The translations under genes were made by a program, and so were the position numbers. DNA of 64,000 nt from contig NC_017834.1 in NCBI RefSeq assembly GCF_000260715.1, positions 1 to 64,000 of the forward strand. Direction: 5' to 3'. Positions 10,777 through 21,062 of this stretch are shown one piece after another. The notes under the pieces were generated by a model. The model was given only the letters and a program-made list of their open reading frames with translations. It did not search any database and had not been told where the DNA came from. The stretch comes from Bifidobacterium animalis subsp. animalis ATCC 25527. Lineage in GTDB: Bacteria > Actinomycetota > Actinomycetes > Actinomycetales > Bifidobacteriaceae. Every line of letters begins with the position of its first letter. The stretch's first letter is position 1.

Positions 10777-10852
10777 CCATCTGCGTGGCTGCTGCTGCAA
10801 GGTCTTGAAACATTGATACTCTCGAACCGTATATTCTTTTCAAGGAGCGATT

Positions 10853-11389
10853 ATGAGCAACACCAATCCGCTTGAACCCGGTCAACAGCCTCGTGCAGCC
10901 GCATCGTCTGCCGCTGACAACGCTCCGCGAGTGGCACGCTCGGCCTCGAACACGCCACTGATCGCCGACAAGGATCGCCCTGAGGAGAACCGACCGGTAC
11001 GTCCGATTCGCAATCGCAAGAAGCCACACGCCCGCCGCATGAACCTCTCGCTCACCCGTGTGAGCGCATGGTCGGTGGCCAAAGTGAGCTTCATGCTCTC
11101 ACTCGCCGGCGCCATCATCCAGATCATCGCCGTGCTGTTCCTGTGGCTGCTGCTCAAGGCGGTCGGTGTGTTCGACCAGGTGACGCAGATCTTCTCGTCC
11201 GCCGGCCTCGACTCGGGCAGCATCAATCTGTCGAACATCCTTTCGCTGCCGACCGTGCTCAGTGCGGTGACGATCTTCTCCATCGTCGAGATGGTGCTCA
11301 TCACCATCCTGTGCACGATCTTCGCGTTGCTCTACAACGTGGTCAGCGCGCTCGTCGGCGGTGTGCACGTCACGCTCGGCGACGACTGA
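10853..11389 (+). CDS. DUF3566 transmembrane protein
   Basis: This is a 178-aa membrane protein of the DUF3566 family, which sits next to gyrA across Actinobacteria. The first 65 residues are hydrophilic and basic (cytoplasmic). Two transmembrane segments follow, at about residues 75-105 and 135-165. AAGGAGCG lies just before ATG 10853. Family function is unknown; conserved linkage to gyrA suggests a role tied to replication or the envelope, which is inference. A terminator follows at 11408. Confidence 0.88.
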   Translation: MSNTNPLEPGQQPRAAASSAADNAPRVARSASNTPLIADKDRPEENRPVRPIRNRKKPHARRMNLSLTRVSAWSVAKVSFMLSLAGAIIQIIAVLFLWLLLKAVGVFDQVTQIFSSAGLDSGSINLSNILSLPTVLSAVTIFSIVEMVLITILCTIFALLYNVVSALVGGVHVTLGDD

Positions 11390-11407
11390 TCCCCTTCGTT
11401 CCGCTTC

Positions 11408-11431
11408 AGCCCCTCCTCGGAGGGGCTTTTC
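11408..11431 (+). terminator. Terminator after the gyrA/DUF3566 unit
   Basis: An AGCCCCTCC / GGAGGGGCT stem runs into TTTT, 19 bp after the DUF3566 stop. It closes the + strand replication cluster. Confidence 0.9.
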
Positions 11432-11551
11432 ATTTGCTGCGCCTTGGCTGCTTGGCTGCGCCTGGCATGACCCACATCGCGCCACGCACGGCACGCAAAT
11501 CATTCCTGTGAACGAGTATGGCGGGAAAGCGACTGGGCTACACTCGGCATT

Positions 11552-12673
11552 GTGTTTAGATATCTAGGGTCTTTCAGCCAATCGTTCACGCTGGCGCTCA
11601 TGCTGTGGCCGTTCGTGTCGTTGCTGCTCACATTGCCGATTGTGGCGTTCGTCTACCACCGCAACCACCGGCTGAGCTTCACCAGCGCGTTCTCCGCATA
11701 TGTGGCGGTGCTGTATGCACTCGGCCTCGTGGCCTTCACCATGTACCCGATGCCCGACGACCCCACACTCTTCTGCGCCACGCACAACCTCGCCCCGCAG
11801 CTCGACATTCTGCGGTTCATTCAGGATGCGCAGACCGGCCTGTACGGCGTGCTGCAACTCGTGATGAACGTCGTGTTGTTCATGCCCCTCGGCTTCATGC
11901 TGTGCCGTTGGGCTGGCTGGAAATTCTGGGTTACCTCCGCCTTCGCACTCGGCTGCTCCATATTCATCGAAACCTCGCAGCTCACCGGAATCTGGGGCAT
12001 CTACCCGTGCGCGTACCGCCAGTTCGACGTCGACGACATGCTCACGAACACGCTCGGCGCAATGCTTGGGTATGCATGCGCCGTGCTCTACACGAAACTC
12101 GTGCCGAAGAAGGCGAAGCAACTCACCGGCACGAACATGCGACCGGGATTCGTGCACCGCATGGTCTCCATGTGCATCGACTTCCTGCTCATCGCGCTGG
12201 TGTACATGCCACTGAGCATCCTGTACATCTTCCTGTTCTACCTGGTGTTCAAATCGACCGGAGACGGCCATTACGTCTGGCTGTCGCTCACCGTGGAACC
12301 GCGCGTGCTCGACTACATGACGTGGATCACCGCGGCCCTCTCGTTCCTGCTGTTCGAGGTGTGGATTCCCTGGCGTCACCATGGCCAGACGCTCGGCTGC
12401 CGCTACACCCATATGACCATCGAGACACGTGATCGCTTGCGCGGCCAGCGCATTGTGTTCTACGCGATCCGCACGCTGTTCTTCGGCGTCATATTCGGCG
12501 GTCTCGCCACGAACCACCCGATCTGGGGATGGACGTTGCTCGCGCTGCTCATCTTCTGGCTTGTCAAGAAGTGCATGCCGTGGGATCTCGTGCCGGGGAC
12601 CGATCCACAGATGCCACCTACTTCGCCACAGCCGCAGGTTTTCACGCTGCCGGAACCGAATCTGCAGCGATGA
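11552..12673 (+). CDS. VanZ-like and RDD domain fusion membrane protein
   Basis: The 373-aa product joins two membrane domains. Residues about 10-190 are a VanZ-like domain with five hydrophobic segments and the family landmarks MYPMP, N.VLFMPLGF and ETSQL. Residues about 205-345 form an RDD domain beginning FVHRMVSMCIDFLL. VanZ relatives can give teicoplanin tolerance and others are of unknown function; RDD proteins include possible ion or solute carriers. The start is GTG 11552, with no strong ribosome binding site visible. It converges on the hemolysin III gene across a shared hairpin. Confidence 0.85.
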   Translation: MFRYLGSFSQSFTLALMLWPFVSLLLTLPIVAFVYHRNHRLSFTSAFSAYVAVLYALGLVAFTMYPMPDDPTLFCATHNLAPQLDILRFIQDAQTGLYGVLQLVMNVVLFMPLGFMLCRWAGWKFWVTSAFALGCSIFIETSQLTGIWGIYPCAYRQFDVDDMLTNTLGAMLGYACAVLYTKLVPKKAKQLTGTNMRPGFVHRMVSMCIDFLLIALVYMPLSILYIFLFYLVFKSTGDGHYVWLSLTVEPRVLDYMTWITAALSFLLFEVWIPWRHHGQTLGCRYTHMTIETRDRLRGQRIVFYAIRTLFFGVIFGGLATNHPIWGWTLLALLIFWLVKKCMPWDLVPGTDPQMPPTSPQPQVFTLPEPNLQR

Positions 12674-12690
12674 ATAATCTGCAGACATGG

Positions 12691-12746
12691 CATACAGCGA
12701 GACGGCTGCCGGAACACGCGAATTCTGGCAGCCGCTTTGCTGTATG
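12691..12746. terminator. Bidirectional hairpin between convergent genes
   Basis: Outer arms CATACAGC / GCTGTATG and inner arms CGGCTGCC / GGCAGCCG are separated by a small GAGA/CTTT internal loop. It lies between the VanZ-RDD gene (+) and the PAQR gene (-), whose stops are 81 bp apart, so it probably terminates both. Confidence 0.7.
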
Positions 12747-12753
12747 TGAACGG

Positions 12754-13617
12754 TTACATGAGCGCACGCATGCGCATCACCACCATGAACAGTGCGATCA
12801 TATGGCACACATAGCCGCCAATGGTACCCAAATGGAACAGCTCATGGTATCCGAACCATTTCGGGAACGGGTTCGGCTTGCGCATGGCGAAGCACACAGC
12901 ACCCGCGATGTAGAAGGCACCCCCGGCGATCACGAGAATGGTGGGAATCGGTCCGATGTACGGGGAGCGCCAGAACAGCCAGATGATCGTGATCGGGGCG
13001 AGTCCGAGCACAATGTAGACAATGGTGAACAGCCAGTCGAGGCCGACGGGGTAGATCAGGTGCACGAACGTGCCAAGCAATGCGGTGACCCAGACCACGC
13101 CCACATACACCCAGCAGATCACCGTGTTGTTCAGTGCGAAGAAGAACGGTGTGCAGGTGCCCGCGATCACCAGGAATATGTTCGAATAGTCGATGCGGCA
13201 CAGCACGTCGTCGACGGCTTTCGGGAAGTGCCCGTGCCCGAGATGGAGCGCCGCGCTGTTGCCGAACAGCAGTATGATCGTGGCGCTGTAGATGCTGATC
13301 GCCACCTTCATCCAGCCATGCGGTGCCAGGCAGATGAGGATCACCGAAGTGGCCACTGAGAACGGGAAGGCGATGAGATGCAGCCATCCGCGCAGTTTCG
13401 GTTTTTCCAGCAGGATCTGCTTGAGCTGCAATTTGGTTCGGTACTGCTCGTTGCGCTTGTTCTGTGCGCTGAGTTTCTTCGCCGTCACCACTTTGCGCGG
13501 TTTCTGGGAACGCGTGACCTGACTGACGTGCCGGTTGTTGCGCTTCATGCGCGAGTCCTCGAGGTACGAACTGCGCGGGGGCTTGCGCTGACTGGGATTC
13601 ACTCTCCTGTTTGCCAT
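12754..13617 (-). CDS. PAQR / hemolysin III family membrane protein
   Basis: The product is about 287 aa: a basic, hydrophilic N-terminal tail of about 75 residues, then seven predicted transmembrane segments. Conserved family residues are visible: a Ser-Ala-x-x-H site (SAALHLGHG), an Asp/Tyr site (RIDYSNI) and the terminal HELFH metal-binding motif. The family (TrhA, YqfA) is linked to membrane fluidity; the name hemolysin III is historical. I chose ATG 13617 (MANRR); ATG 13629 would add four residues. Confidence 0.88.
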   Translation of the reverse strand: MANRRVNPSQRKPPRSSYLEDSRMKRNNRHVSQVTRSQKPRKVVTAKKLSAQNKRNEQYRTKLQLKQILLEKPKLRGWLHLIAFPFSVATSVILICLAPHGWMKVAISIYSATIILLFGNSAALHLGHGHFPKAVDDVLCRIDYSNIFLVIAGTCTPFFFALNNTVICWVYVGVVWVTALLGTFVHLIYPVGLDWLFTIVYIVLGLAPITIIWLFWRSPYIGPIPTILVIAGGAFYIAGAVCFAMRKPNPFPKWFGYHELFHLGTIGGYVCHMIALFMVVMRMRALM

Positions 13618-13691
13618 ATTGCCCAGCATAGGAAGTTTTGTATAAAAAGACCGTCCGAGTTATTCCTACAGGAAATTGCATGCAACAATCT

Positions 13692-13739
13692 TGCGTAAAA
13701 GGGGGCAGATTTCATACCCGATTTGTCTCTTTTTACGCA
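13692..13739 (+). repeat. TGCGTAAAA palindromic repeat, copy 1
   Basis: A 48-bp element begins TGCGTAAAAGGGGGC and ends GTCTCTTTTTACGCA. It is one of eleven in the window and lies between the PAQR and gdhA genes. A truncated extra copy (TGCGTAAAGC) lies near 13789. Confidence 0.85.
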
Positions 13740-13826
13740 GGTGAGGGCAGATATCGCGGAAGGTGGCATGGGGCTGTGCTGCTTATTTCCTGCGTAAAGC
13801 TCCCCTTCTGTGTACAGCTCCCTTTC

Positions 13827-13873
13827 TGCGTAATTTGGGACAGATTAGCTCACTAATCTGTCCCTTTTACGCA
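13827..13873 (+). repeat. TGCGTAAAA palindromic repeat, copy 2 (likely gdhA terminator)
   Basis: This 47-bp copy is the most symmetric: an inner stem GGGACAGATTAG / CTAATCTGTCCC with a four-base loop is flanked by AATT and TTTTACGCA. It lies 30 bp beyond the gdhA stop (gene on the minus strand), where it could act as a terminator. Confidence 0.85.
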
Positions 13874-13902
13874 ATGAAGACGCCGAGGGCGCCACCTGAC
13901 GC

Positions 13903-15282
<1,380 letters not shown>

Positions 15283-15361
15283 TCATTGTAAAGAGCGCGT
15301 CCATATATGTGAAGAGTGTTTTTCAATTATTGGATATCGTTAGGCGTGCGGCATGCCGGTC

Positions 15362-16684
15362 TCAGGCACGCGATGCGCGTTCGCTGGCCTGAATGGTGCG
15401 GTGTGCGAAGGCATACACAGTCCACGCCACCGGCATGGTGAGCAGCAGTGCCGGGTAAAACCAGATGATCGGCAATCCGCCGTACAGGAAGCCGCCGATG
15501 AGCGGGCCGAGAAACATGCCCAGATCGATGCCCGCATAGTACGTCGTATTCGCCATGCCGCTGCGTGCCTTGCCGGCGATGAGCACGGCGCGCGCCTGCG
15601 TGACCGAGCTCATCATGCCGTATGCGCCCACCGTGGCGAGTCCGGCGAGCACCACGAACCAGTTGTTGCGCATCACGGTGAGCGAGGCGAGCATGACAAT
15701 CTGGCAGATCGTCCCGGTGACCATGAAGAACAGGAAACTCTTCGTGTCAAACCAGTTGCGCAACACAATGCGGGAGATGAGCAACGTGATGGCATAACAC
15801 GGGAAGAACAGCGAGACGATCACATGGGCGTGCCGCGCGTTGGCGTAATCCACGATGAACGATTGGTTCGCGAAATACGGTATCGCGAACAGCATGAAGA
15901 TCAGCGCAATCGGGATCACGCGCGGTTCGAACAGCGCATCGAGGCGAATATGGTGACGCTCACCGCCTTGCTGCCGCCCGAGTCTCGCACGCGGTGGCTT
16001 GCCGCCGTCTTTGATGAGCAGTACGCAGATGACTATGCAGCAGGTGAGACCCACGGCGATCAGGAAGGTGTTGCGGTAGCCGATTGCTTTCGAGGCGCGG
16101 ATGCCCAGATCGGGACCGACCGCCTGCGCGAGGGCGTTCATGGTGCCGTAGAGTCCCATGCCGGCGCCCATGCGCGAAATCGGCAGCAGCATGGAGAGCC
16201 ATGTGGACAGGCATACCGAGATGCAGGCGAATCCGACTCCGTTGAGTATGCGTGCGGCCAGCAGCCAGGCGGTGTTCGGCACGAAGTAATACCCTAGATT
16301 CGACGCCAGGAATATGAGCGCGCCGATCACCGCGAGTTTGCGTTTGCTGGTGCGGTCGGAAAGATTGCCTGCGATCGGCCGGCAGATGAGCGCGCTGAGC
16401 GAGAGTGCGCCGGCGAGGAAGCCCATGACCGCGCCGCTTGCACCGAGCGATTGCGAGAAGCCGGCGATGATCGGCGTGCCCATCATGCTGCTTGTCATAT
16501 AGAAGAACGTGGCCGCCATGATGAGCGCCACATCGCGGGTGATAAGCCGCTCCCTGGCTTTGCCGGCCGCGCGCTCGCCGGCGCTCGTGGTGTAGCCGCT
16601 GGGATTGGATTGCCGCTGCGTGCTGTCGGTGGCACTGTCGGTGGCGCTGCTTGTCTTGCGGTGTGTGTTGTTGCCGGCTGCCAT
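15362..16684 (-). CDS. MFS transporter
   Basis: The 440-aa product has a Ser/Thr-rich cytoplasmic N-terminus of about 50 residues and then 12 hydrophobic segments with a charged central loop, as in the drug:H+ antiporter and AraJ-like MFS families. The loop 2-3 signature appears as GNLSDRTSKRKL near residues 105-116. The start ATG 16684 follows AGAGGTG; GTG 16690 is in frame upstream. The substrate cannot be read from the sequence. It shares an orientation with gdhA, 112 bp away, but need not be co-transcribed. Confidence 0.85.
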   Translation of the reverse strand: MAAGNNTHRKTSSATDSATDSTQRQSNPSGYTTSAGERAAGKARERLITRDVALIMAATFFYMTSSMMGTPIIAGFSQSLGASGAVMGFLAGALSLSALICRPIAGNLSDRTSKRKLAVIGALIFLASNLGYYFVPNTAWLLAARILNGVGFACISVCLSTWLSMLLPISRMGAGMGLYGTMNALAQAVGPDLGIRASKAIGYRNTFLIAVGLTCCIVICVLLIKDGGKPPRARLGRQQGGERHHIRLDALFEPRVIPIALIFMLFAIPYFANQSFIVDYANARHAHVIVSLFFPCYAITLLISRIVLRNWFDTKSFLFFMVTGTICQIVMLASLTVMRNNWFVVLAGLATVGAYGMMSSVTQARAVLIAGKARSGMANTTYYAGIDLGMFLGPLIGGFLYGGLPIIWFYPALLLTMPVAWTVYAFAHRTIQASERASRA

Positions 16685-16737
16685 GATCACCTCTGTTTCG
16701 GTTTCAGTCTAGTTGTGGCGTGGGTGCCGCGGTGTGC

Positions 16738-18050
16738 GGCGCGCGCAAGGCGAACGGCTCCGATCACAAGTTTGTGATCCAGATGAACGCCAACGGCGTC
16801 ACCTTCGAGGCCTATCCGTCGCTCAAGGGCAAGGATGCGCAGGTGAGACAAGCCGGGCGTGTGGAACGTGGCCAGCTGGGACAAGGACAATGCCGGTAAG
16901 CTGCCTAATCAGAAGCTGCTCTCGAAAGTCGGCTCCTTCGCCATCTATGTGAACGACAACGAGCTGCAGAACAACGCCGGCCGTCCGCGTACCGGCAACC
17001 TCGTGTTCGATTCGATCAAGCTCGTCGGCGAACGCGATCCGTATGTGCCGGAGGAGAAGCCTTCCAAGCCGTCCAACGCCAAGCTGATCACGATCGACGA
17101 CTTCGAATCGTATGCCGATGAGGCTGCGATGAAGGAGGCTTGGGGCAACCGTGAACACACGGATGTGCTCTCGCTGACAACCGAGGATGACGGCAACAAG
17201 TACCTGCAGTACTCGAACCCGCACGGTGGCTGGCTCGATGTCGCGACGTTCATCCAGAACGACACGGTCCGCAACAACTGGACCGGTTCGGGTAAGCTGA
17301 CGTTCCGTCTGAAGCACGATGGTTCGAACAATGCGATGGACCTGCAGATCGGCACCGCCGACGGCAAGTACTTCCATGTCGACCAGAAGCTGGCTTCGGA
17401 GGATGGCGCCGATTGGAAGACGGTCGAGATCGATCTTGTGAACAATCCGTCGCTGACGCAGAGCTGGCCGGAGGATGAGAACAAGGGCAAGACCGATGAC
17501 CGCCGATGACCTTGCACTCATCAAGGAGGTTGTGATTGCAGGCAACACTTGGAACAACGATTCCCCGGCTGTGAACTTCGCCGTCGATGACCTGAAGGTC
17601 GTTCCTTCCGGCGACGCCTCCGACTCGAAGCCGGAGACCAAGCCTGAGGAACCGTCTGAGCCTACCGAACCGACCGAGCCAGAGGAGACCCCCGACTATT
17701 CGGCCGATATGGCAGCTGGCGATCCGGCCACCTGCCCGATCGACTTCACTCAGCAGGACACTGAGGATCCGTCTGATCCGTCTGATCCGGACCAGCCCAC
17801 CGACGCCGACAAGCCTGCTGGAGCTGACAAGCCTGCGGATGCGAACAAGCCGGCGGCAGGTGACAATGCTCAGTCTGGTGACAATGCCCAGTCTGGTGAC
17901 AATGCCCAGCAGTCGAACGCCAAGGCAGACGAAAACAAGTCGGTGGTGAACACCGGCTCCTCGATTGCCGTGGTCGCAGCCATCGCCGTGGCCCTTGTGC
18001 TTGCGGGTGCCGCGACGCTCGTCTGGGTTCGGCAGCGCCGTCAGCAGTAG
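16738..18050 (+). pseudogene. Remnant of a surface carbohydrate-binding protein (CBM modules)
   Basis: Three frames together encode the C-terminal part of a large cell-surface protein. Frame one (16738-16850) reads GSDHKFVIQMNANGVTFEAY; frame two (16850-17500) continues PGVWNVASWDKDNAG; frame three (17490-18050) continues MTADDLALIKEVVIAGNT. Breaks near 16850 and 17496 look like single-base indels. Two tandem beta-sandwich modules resemble CBM11/CBM23-type domains (the second starts LITIDDFESYAD), as in bifidobacterial endo-mannanases. A Pro/Glu/Asp/Lys-rich linker, a degenerate sorting motif (VVNTGSS), a membrane helix and RQRRQQ follow. The catalytic domain is absent. CBM assignment is by pattern only. 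Confidence 0.7.
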
Positions 18051-18297
18051 TCTCCAATGACATCTGACTGAATAACGGCATATAGCCATATCAGGTCGGC
18101 GTACATGCATATGCGCGTGCGCCGACCTGTCGTATCTGGTCACCGGTAGGAAAAAGTGCGGCGTGAATATCGCGAGAGTGAAATTCGCCAAGCTTTTTCC
18201 CGTGCCCACATATTATGGCAACTGAACATATTCCCGTTGGGTCCCGTGAGCTGCTAGGCCGCGGAGCCAGTGGTACCGTCTGAACAAGGAGAGAGAT

Positions 18298-18798
18298 ATG
18301 ATCGACGGGTTCAAGAAATTCATTGCACGCGGCAATATGGTCGACATGGCAGTCGGCGTCGTCATGGGCGCAGCGGTCACTGCAGTGGTGAACTCTGTGG
18401 TGGATGGCATCATCAACCCACTCGTTGCAGCCATTTTTGGCAAGCCGGATCTCAGCAAGACCTGGAATTGGACCATCACCAACTGGGCGGGGGAGAACTC
18501 GGTGATCTCGTTCGGCTCCGTGCTCAACGCGCTCCTCAACTTCCTGCTCATCGCACTCGCTGTGTACTTCTGCATCGTCGTGCCGATCAACAAGCTGCGT
18601 GACATGACGGAGAAGGCCATGGCCAAGGTCAAGGGCGACGATTCCGACGTGGCCGCCGAGGAACCGGATCTCTCGCCGGAGGAACAGACCGTGATCCTGC
18701 TGCAGGACATCCGCAATGCGCTCGCCGCCCAGCAGCCCGCCGGTGCTCATGCTGCACCGGTTGCCACGGATACCACTGCCGCACCGGAATCCAAGTGA
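18298..18798 (+). CDS. mscL: Large-conductance mechanosensitive channel MscL
   Basis: MscL opens under membrane tension to release solutes on hypo-osmotic shock. The 166-aa product has the conserved N-terminal FKKFIARGNMVDMAVGVVMG, two transmembrane helices (about residues 15-45 and 75-100) and a charged C-terminal helix. It is some 25-30 residues longer than the E. coli form because of an Ala/Pro-rich tail. ATG 18298 is preceded by AAGGAGAGAG. A terminator lies at 18862. Confidence 0.96.
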   Translation: MIDGFKKFIARGNMVDMAVGVVMGAAVTAVVNSVVDGIINPLVAAIFGKPDLSKTWNWTITNWAGENSVISFGSVLNALLNFLLIALAVYFCIVVPINKLRDMTEKAMAKVKGDDSDVAAEEPDLSPEEQTVILLQDIRNALAAQQPAGAHAAPVATDTTAAPESK

Positions 18799-18861
18799 TG
18801 CGCGTATGGGCATGGGCATCGCAGTGATCTGACATTCCGATATCCATTCTGACATCGCTGA

Positions 18862-18891
18862 AAGGCGCTCGGTTGTACCGGGCGCCTTTTG
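18862..18891 (+). terminator. Terminator of mscL
   Basis: An AAGGCGC stem pairs with GCGCCTT across a loop and is followed by TTTT, 64 bp after the mscL stop. Confidence 0.85.
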
Positions 18892-18917
18892 TGTTGCAGC
18901 GTCTGTGGTCATTTGCT

Positions 18918-19125
18918 CGGATGCTTCCGTGGGATGGGCCGTGGTGGGGGCGGTTTGCAGTCTGTTTTGCGGATGGTTCCGTGAGATAGACCGTGATGAT
19001 AGTGGTTTGCGGCTTGTTTTTCGGAATCTTCCGTGAAACGGGCCACAGTGGCGATGATCTGCGGACTGTTATGCGGAAGCTTCCGTAAAATCTGCCGTGG
19101 CGAAGACAACCTGCGCATTCCATCC
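18918..19125 (+). repeat. 52-bp tandem array 1 (4 units)
   Basis: Cores start at 18918, 18970, 19022 and 19074, exactly 52 bp apart. Each core is CGGAWGSTTCCG-like, followed by GTGRRAY and a GCCG block about 20 bases into the unit; the rest of each unit diverges. Open frames across it are translations of the repeat, not genes. The stretch from 19126 to 19224 shows nothing recognisable. Confidence 0.9.
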
Positions 19126-19224
19126 GGCGCGAGCTCCCCGCTGTTCGCATGCGACATCGAACGCCGCACCACGCCCCGTCTGTTCCGCGATGTGCGCGTG
19201 CGTTACAAGACCGTCTTTTTCTTG

Positions 19225-19373
19225 ATTATGGTCGGTTTGTTATGCGGGGATGCGGTAATCGACCATACTGCGGAGAACTATGGTCGTTTGCTGACGCAGA
19301 TGTATGGTAATCGACCATACTTGCCGTGATTATGGTCGTTCTGTTGTATGTATGTGCAGTAACCGACCATAGT
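19225..19373 (+). repeat. 52-bp periodic array with ATGGTCG/CGACCAT dyads (3 units)
   Basis: Three ~44-bp inverted repeats each begin TATGGTCG and end CGACCATA. The ATGGTCG starts are 19228, 19280 and 19332, again exactly 52 bp apart. The core differs from array 1, but the period and orientation are the same. The positions are almost in register with array 1 (19074 + 3x52 = 19230). Confidence 0.85.
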
Positions 19374-19528
19374 CTGCACAATATCGTTCTTTGCCGGTGT
19401 GCAGATTTGCATGTCTGGCAGATACCGAAACCAGCTGCGTTGTTTTGTTGTTTGCTCTGATGTGTGTGGAAGATAGAATGCAAAAAGAAAAACCGTTGAA
19501 AACCTAATGTTTTCAACGACCATGCGAG

Positions 19529-19601
19529 TGGAGCTACCCGGGTTCGAACCGGGGACCCTCTGCTTGCAAAGCAGATGCGCTACCAGCTGCGCTATAGCCC
19601 C
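19529..19601 (-). tRNA. tRNA-Ala (anticodon TGC)
   Basis: Read on the minus strand the 73-nt sequence starts GGGGCTATAGCGCAGC. It has the anticodon stem-loop CTGCT-TTGCA-AGCAG (anticodon TGC), the T-arm GGTTCGAACC and a closing TAGCTCCA. CCA is not encoded. It is the likely second gene of a pair with tRNA-Ile, 31 bp upstream on the same strand. Confidence 0.97.
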
Positions 19602-19632
19602 AACGGGGGAACACGTGAGAATGCTCCCCACG

Positions 19633-19706
19633 TGGGCCCGGGAGGACTTGAACCTCCGACCTCATCCTTATCAGGGATGCGCTCTAACCACCTGAGCTAC
19701 GGGCCC
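19633..19706 (-). tRNA. tRNA-Ile (anticodon GAT)
   Basis: Read on the minus strand the 74-nt sequence starts GGGCCCGTAGCTCAGG. The anticodon arm is CATCC-CTGATAA-GGATG (anticodon GAT), followed by the T-arm GGTTCAAGTCC. The Ile-Ala pair resembles the usual rRNA spacer order, but no rRNA sequence flanks it here. Confidence 0.97.
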
Positions 19707-19847
19707 AATCCATCACGTTGTTCAACGCAACAGATAGAAAGAATACCTGTGCTTCTCGATTAATGCAAATCGACGCTCGTTCGGCGTGTCGCACAATTCC
19801 CAGGTGGGTGATTCATTCGAACATTTGTCTGAATAGTTGCGCAGAAT

Positions 19848-20612
19848 ATGGTCATGCCATTCAATTCCGTCCCTCGCGCTCGTTCCATTTCGCGGCGTGC
19901 TCAGTTCGACCGTTCCACGCGCGCCCGCGAAGTGCTCAATGTCGACGGACTGCAGGTCAATGTGCTGCGCAAGAAGAACCGCAACATGTACTTGCGCGTG
20001 AAACCGCCATATGGGGCGATCGAGGTCACGGCCCCCGTACGCATGCCGCAGCACACAATCGTGGAGTTCGTGCGCGAACGCCGTTCCTGGGTCGACGAGG
20101 CGCTGCATAAAATGGCACAGGCTCGTTCACGGACGTTCGCATCGCCCGACCTCGACCCCGACGTCGGCGGCAGTCGCACGACAGCGTTGCGTGATGCGCG
20201 CGACCCAGGTTCGCCCCGGATGGAAACACCACATGAGACCAGTAGTTTCACGTGGAACGAGGAGTATGTGGAGCGTGCCCGCCGTTCGATTGAACAGCAA
20301 CTGCCCGATTTGCTGAGCAAGTGGACGCCGATCGTCGGTAAATCTCCGACAAAAATCACTCTGCGCACCATGACATCGCGATGGGGTTCGTGCACTCCGA
20401 AAACGGGGCGGATCAGGCTCAATCTACAACTCGGACTCATGGATCCGCAGTTTCTTGAGTATGTACTCGTGCACGAACTCACTCATCTGTGGGAGAGCGG
20501 GCACGGGCGGGCGTTTCAGGAGCGCATGAGCCTCGTGTTGCCAAACTGGAAGGAACTGCGGCGCGAACTCAACCGCTGCACGATCTTCGATGTGCCGCAG
20601 TCGCGCGGCTGA
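19848..20612 (+). CDS. YgjP-like (DUF45) zinc metallopeptidase domain protein
   Basis: The 254-aa product matches the YgjP/DUF45 group of M48-like proteins. Residues about 30-90 form the N-terminal YgjP segment (RVKPPYGAIEVTAP.....FVRERRSWVDEAL). The C-terminal metal-binding core is VHELTHLWESGHG, near residues 206-218, preceded by the family signature MTSRWGSCTPKTGRIRLN. ATG 19848 (MVMPFNS) is the first start; ATG 19854 is an alternative. A decayed copy of its last ~29 codons lies at 21586-21672. Confidence 0.88.
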   Translation: MVMPFNSVPRARSISRRAQFDRSTRAREVLNVDGLQVNVLRKKNRNMYLRVKPPYGAIEVTAPVRMPQHTIVEFVRERRSWVDEALHKMAQARSRTFASPDLDPDVGGSRTTALRDARDPGSPRMETPHETSSFTWNEEYVERARRSIEQQLPDLLSKWTPIVGKSPTKITLRTMTSRWGSCTPKTGRIRLNLQLGLMDPQFLEYVLVHELTHLWESGHGRAFQERMSLVLPNWKELRRELNRCTIFDVPQSRG

Positions 20613-20636
20613 TGCGTCCGCATGGCCGAGCGTCGG

Positions 20637-21062
20637 TCAGTACTTATTCGCTCCCGTGCCGATGAAGTTCGTGCTGATGCCGCGCTGGTAGTGCAGGAAC
20701 ATGTCTGCGCCATAGCGGTCGACGGGACGGTGCGTGAACAGCATACGGATCGCGAACGCGGTCTGCGCGTCCTTCGGCAATGCGAGAAACGCCGCATGTG
20801 CATCCCAGTACGGGGTGGTCGTAATCGCCGCGTCGGGCACGTATGCGTACCCGTAGCCATCCTCGTTCACGTACCCCATGAACGGCAGATCCCACGCGTT
20901 GTGCTTAGTGAGTTCTTTCTTGAAGTCTTCCACGGCGGCCAACGCGTCTTCGCCGACTCCGAACTCCCGTGCGATCTCGTTCGCGTGTGCGGTCTTCTCT
21001 TCCGGTGTCTTGTCGAACATGTCGAGGTCGACGGTGATGGTGTGCTTCGTTGCTTCTGCCAT
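20637..21062 (-). CDS. Conserved hypothetical protein (141 aa)
   Basis: A soluble, acidic 141-aa protein with no domain I recognise. The N-terminus is MAEATKHTITVDLDMFDK and the C-terminal region is aromatic-rich (YVNEDGYGYAYVP, RYGADMFLHYQRG). ATG 21062 is supported by AAGGAAC seven bases upstream; an in-frame ATG at 21095 has no such site. It converges on the YgjP gene with 24 bp between stops. No signal peptide or membrane segment is visible. Confidence 0.75.
   Translation of the reverse strand: MAEATKHTITVDLDMFDKTPEEKTAHANEIAREFGVGEDALAAVEDFKKELTKHNAWDLPFMGYVNEDGYGYAYVPDAAITTTPYWDAHAAFLALPKDAQTAFAIRMLFTHRPVDRYGADMFLHYQRGISTNFIGTGANKY

Noticed and set aside
18918..19125. CRISPR array
   Set aside because: The 52-bp period is too short for bifidobacterial repeat-spacer units, the conserved core is only about 12 bp, intervening DNA is related between units, and no cas gene is present.
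19033..19329. 98-codon frame across the repeat arrays
   Set aside because: It is a translation of the 52-bp repeats; equivalent frames in arrays 2 and 5 encode the same low-complexity text.
19529..19706. rRNA operon spacer (tRNA-Ile/tRNA-Ala)
   Set aside because: No 16S or 23S sequence flanks the two tRNA genes; they are a free-standing pair.
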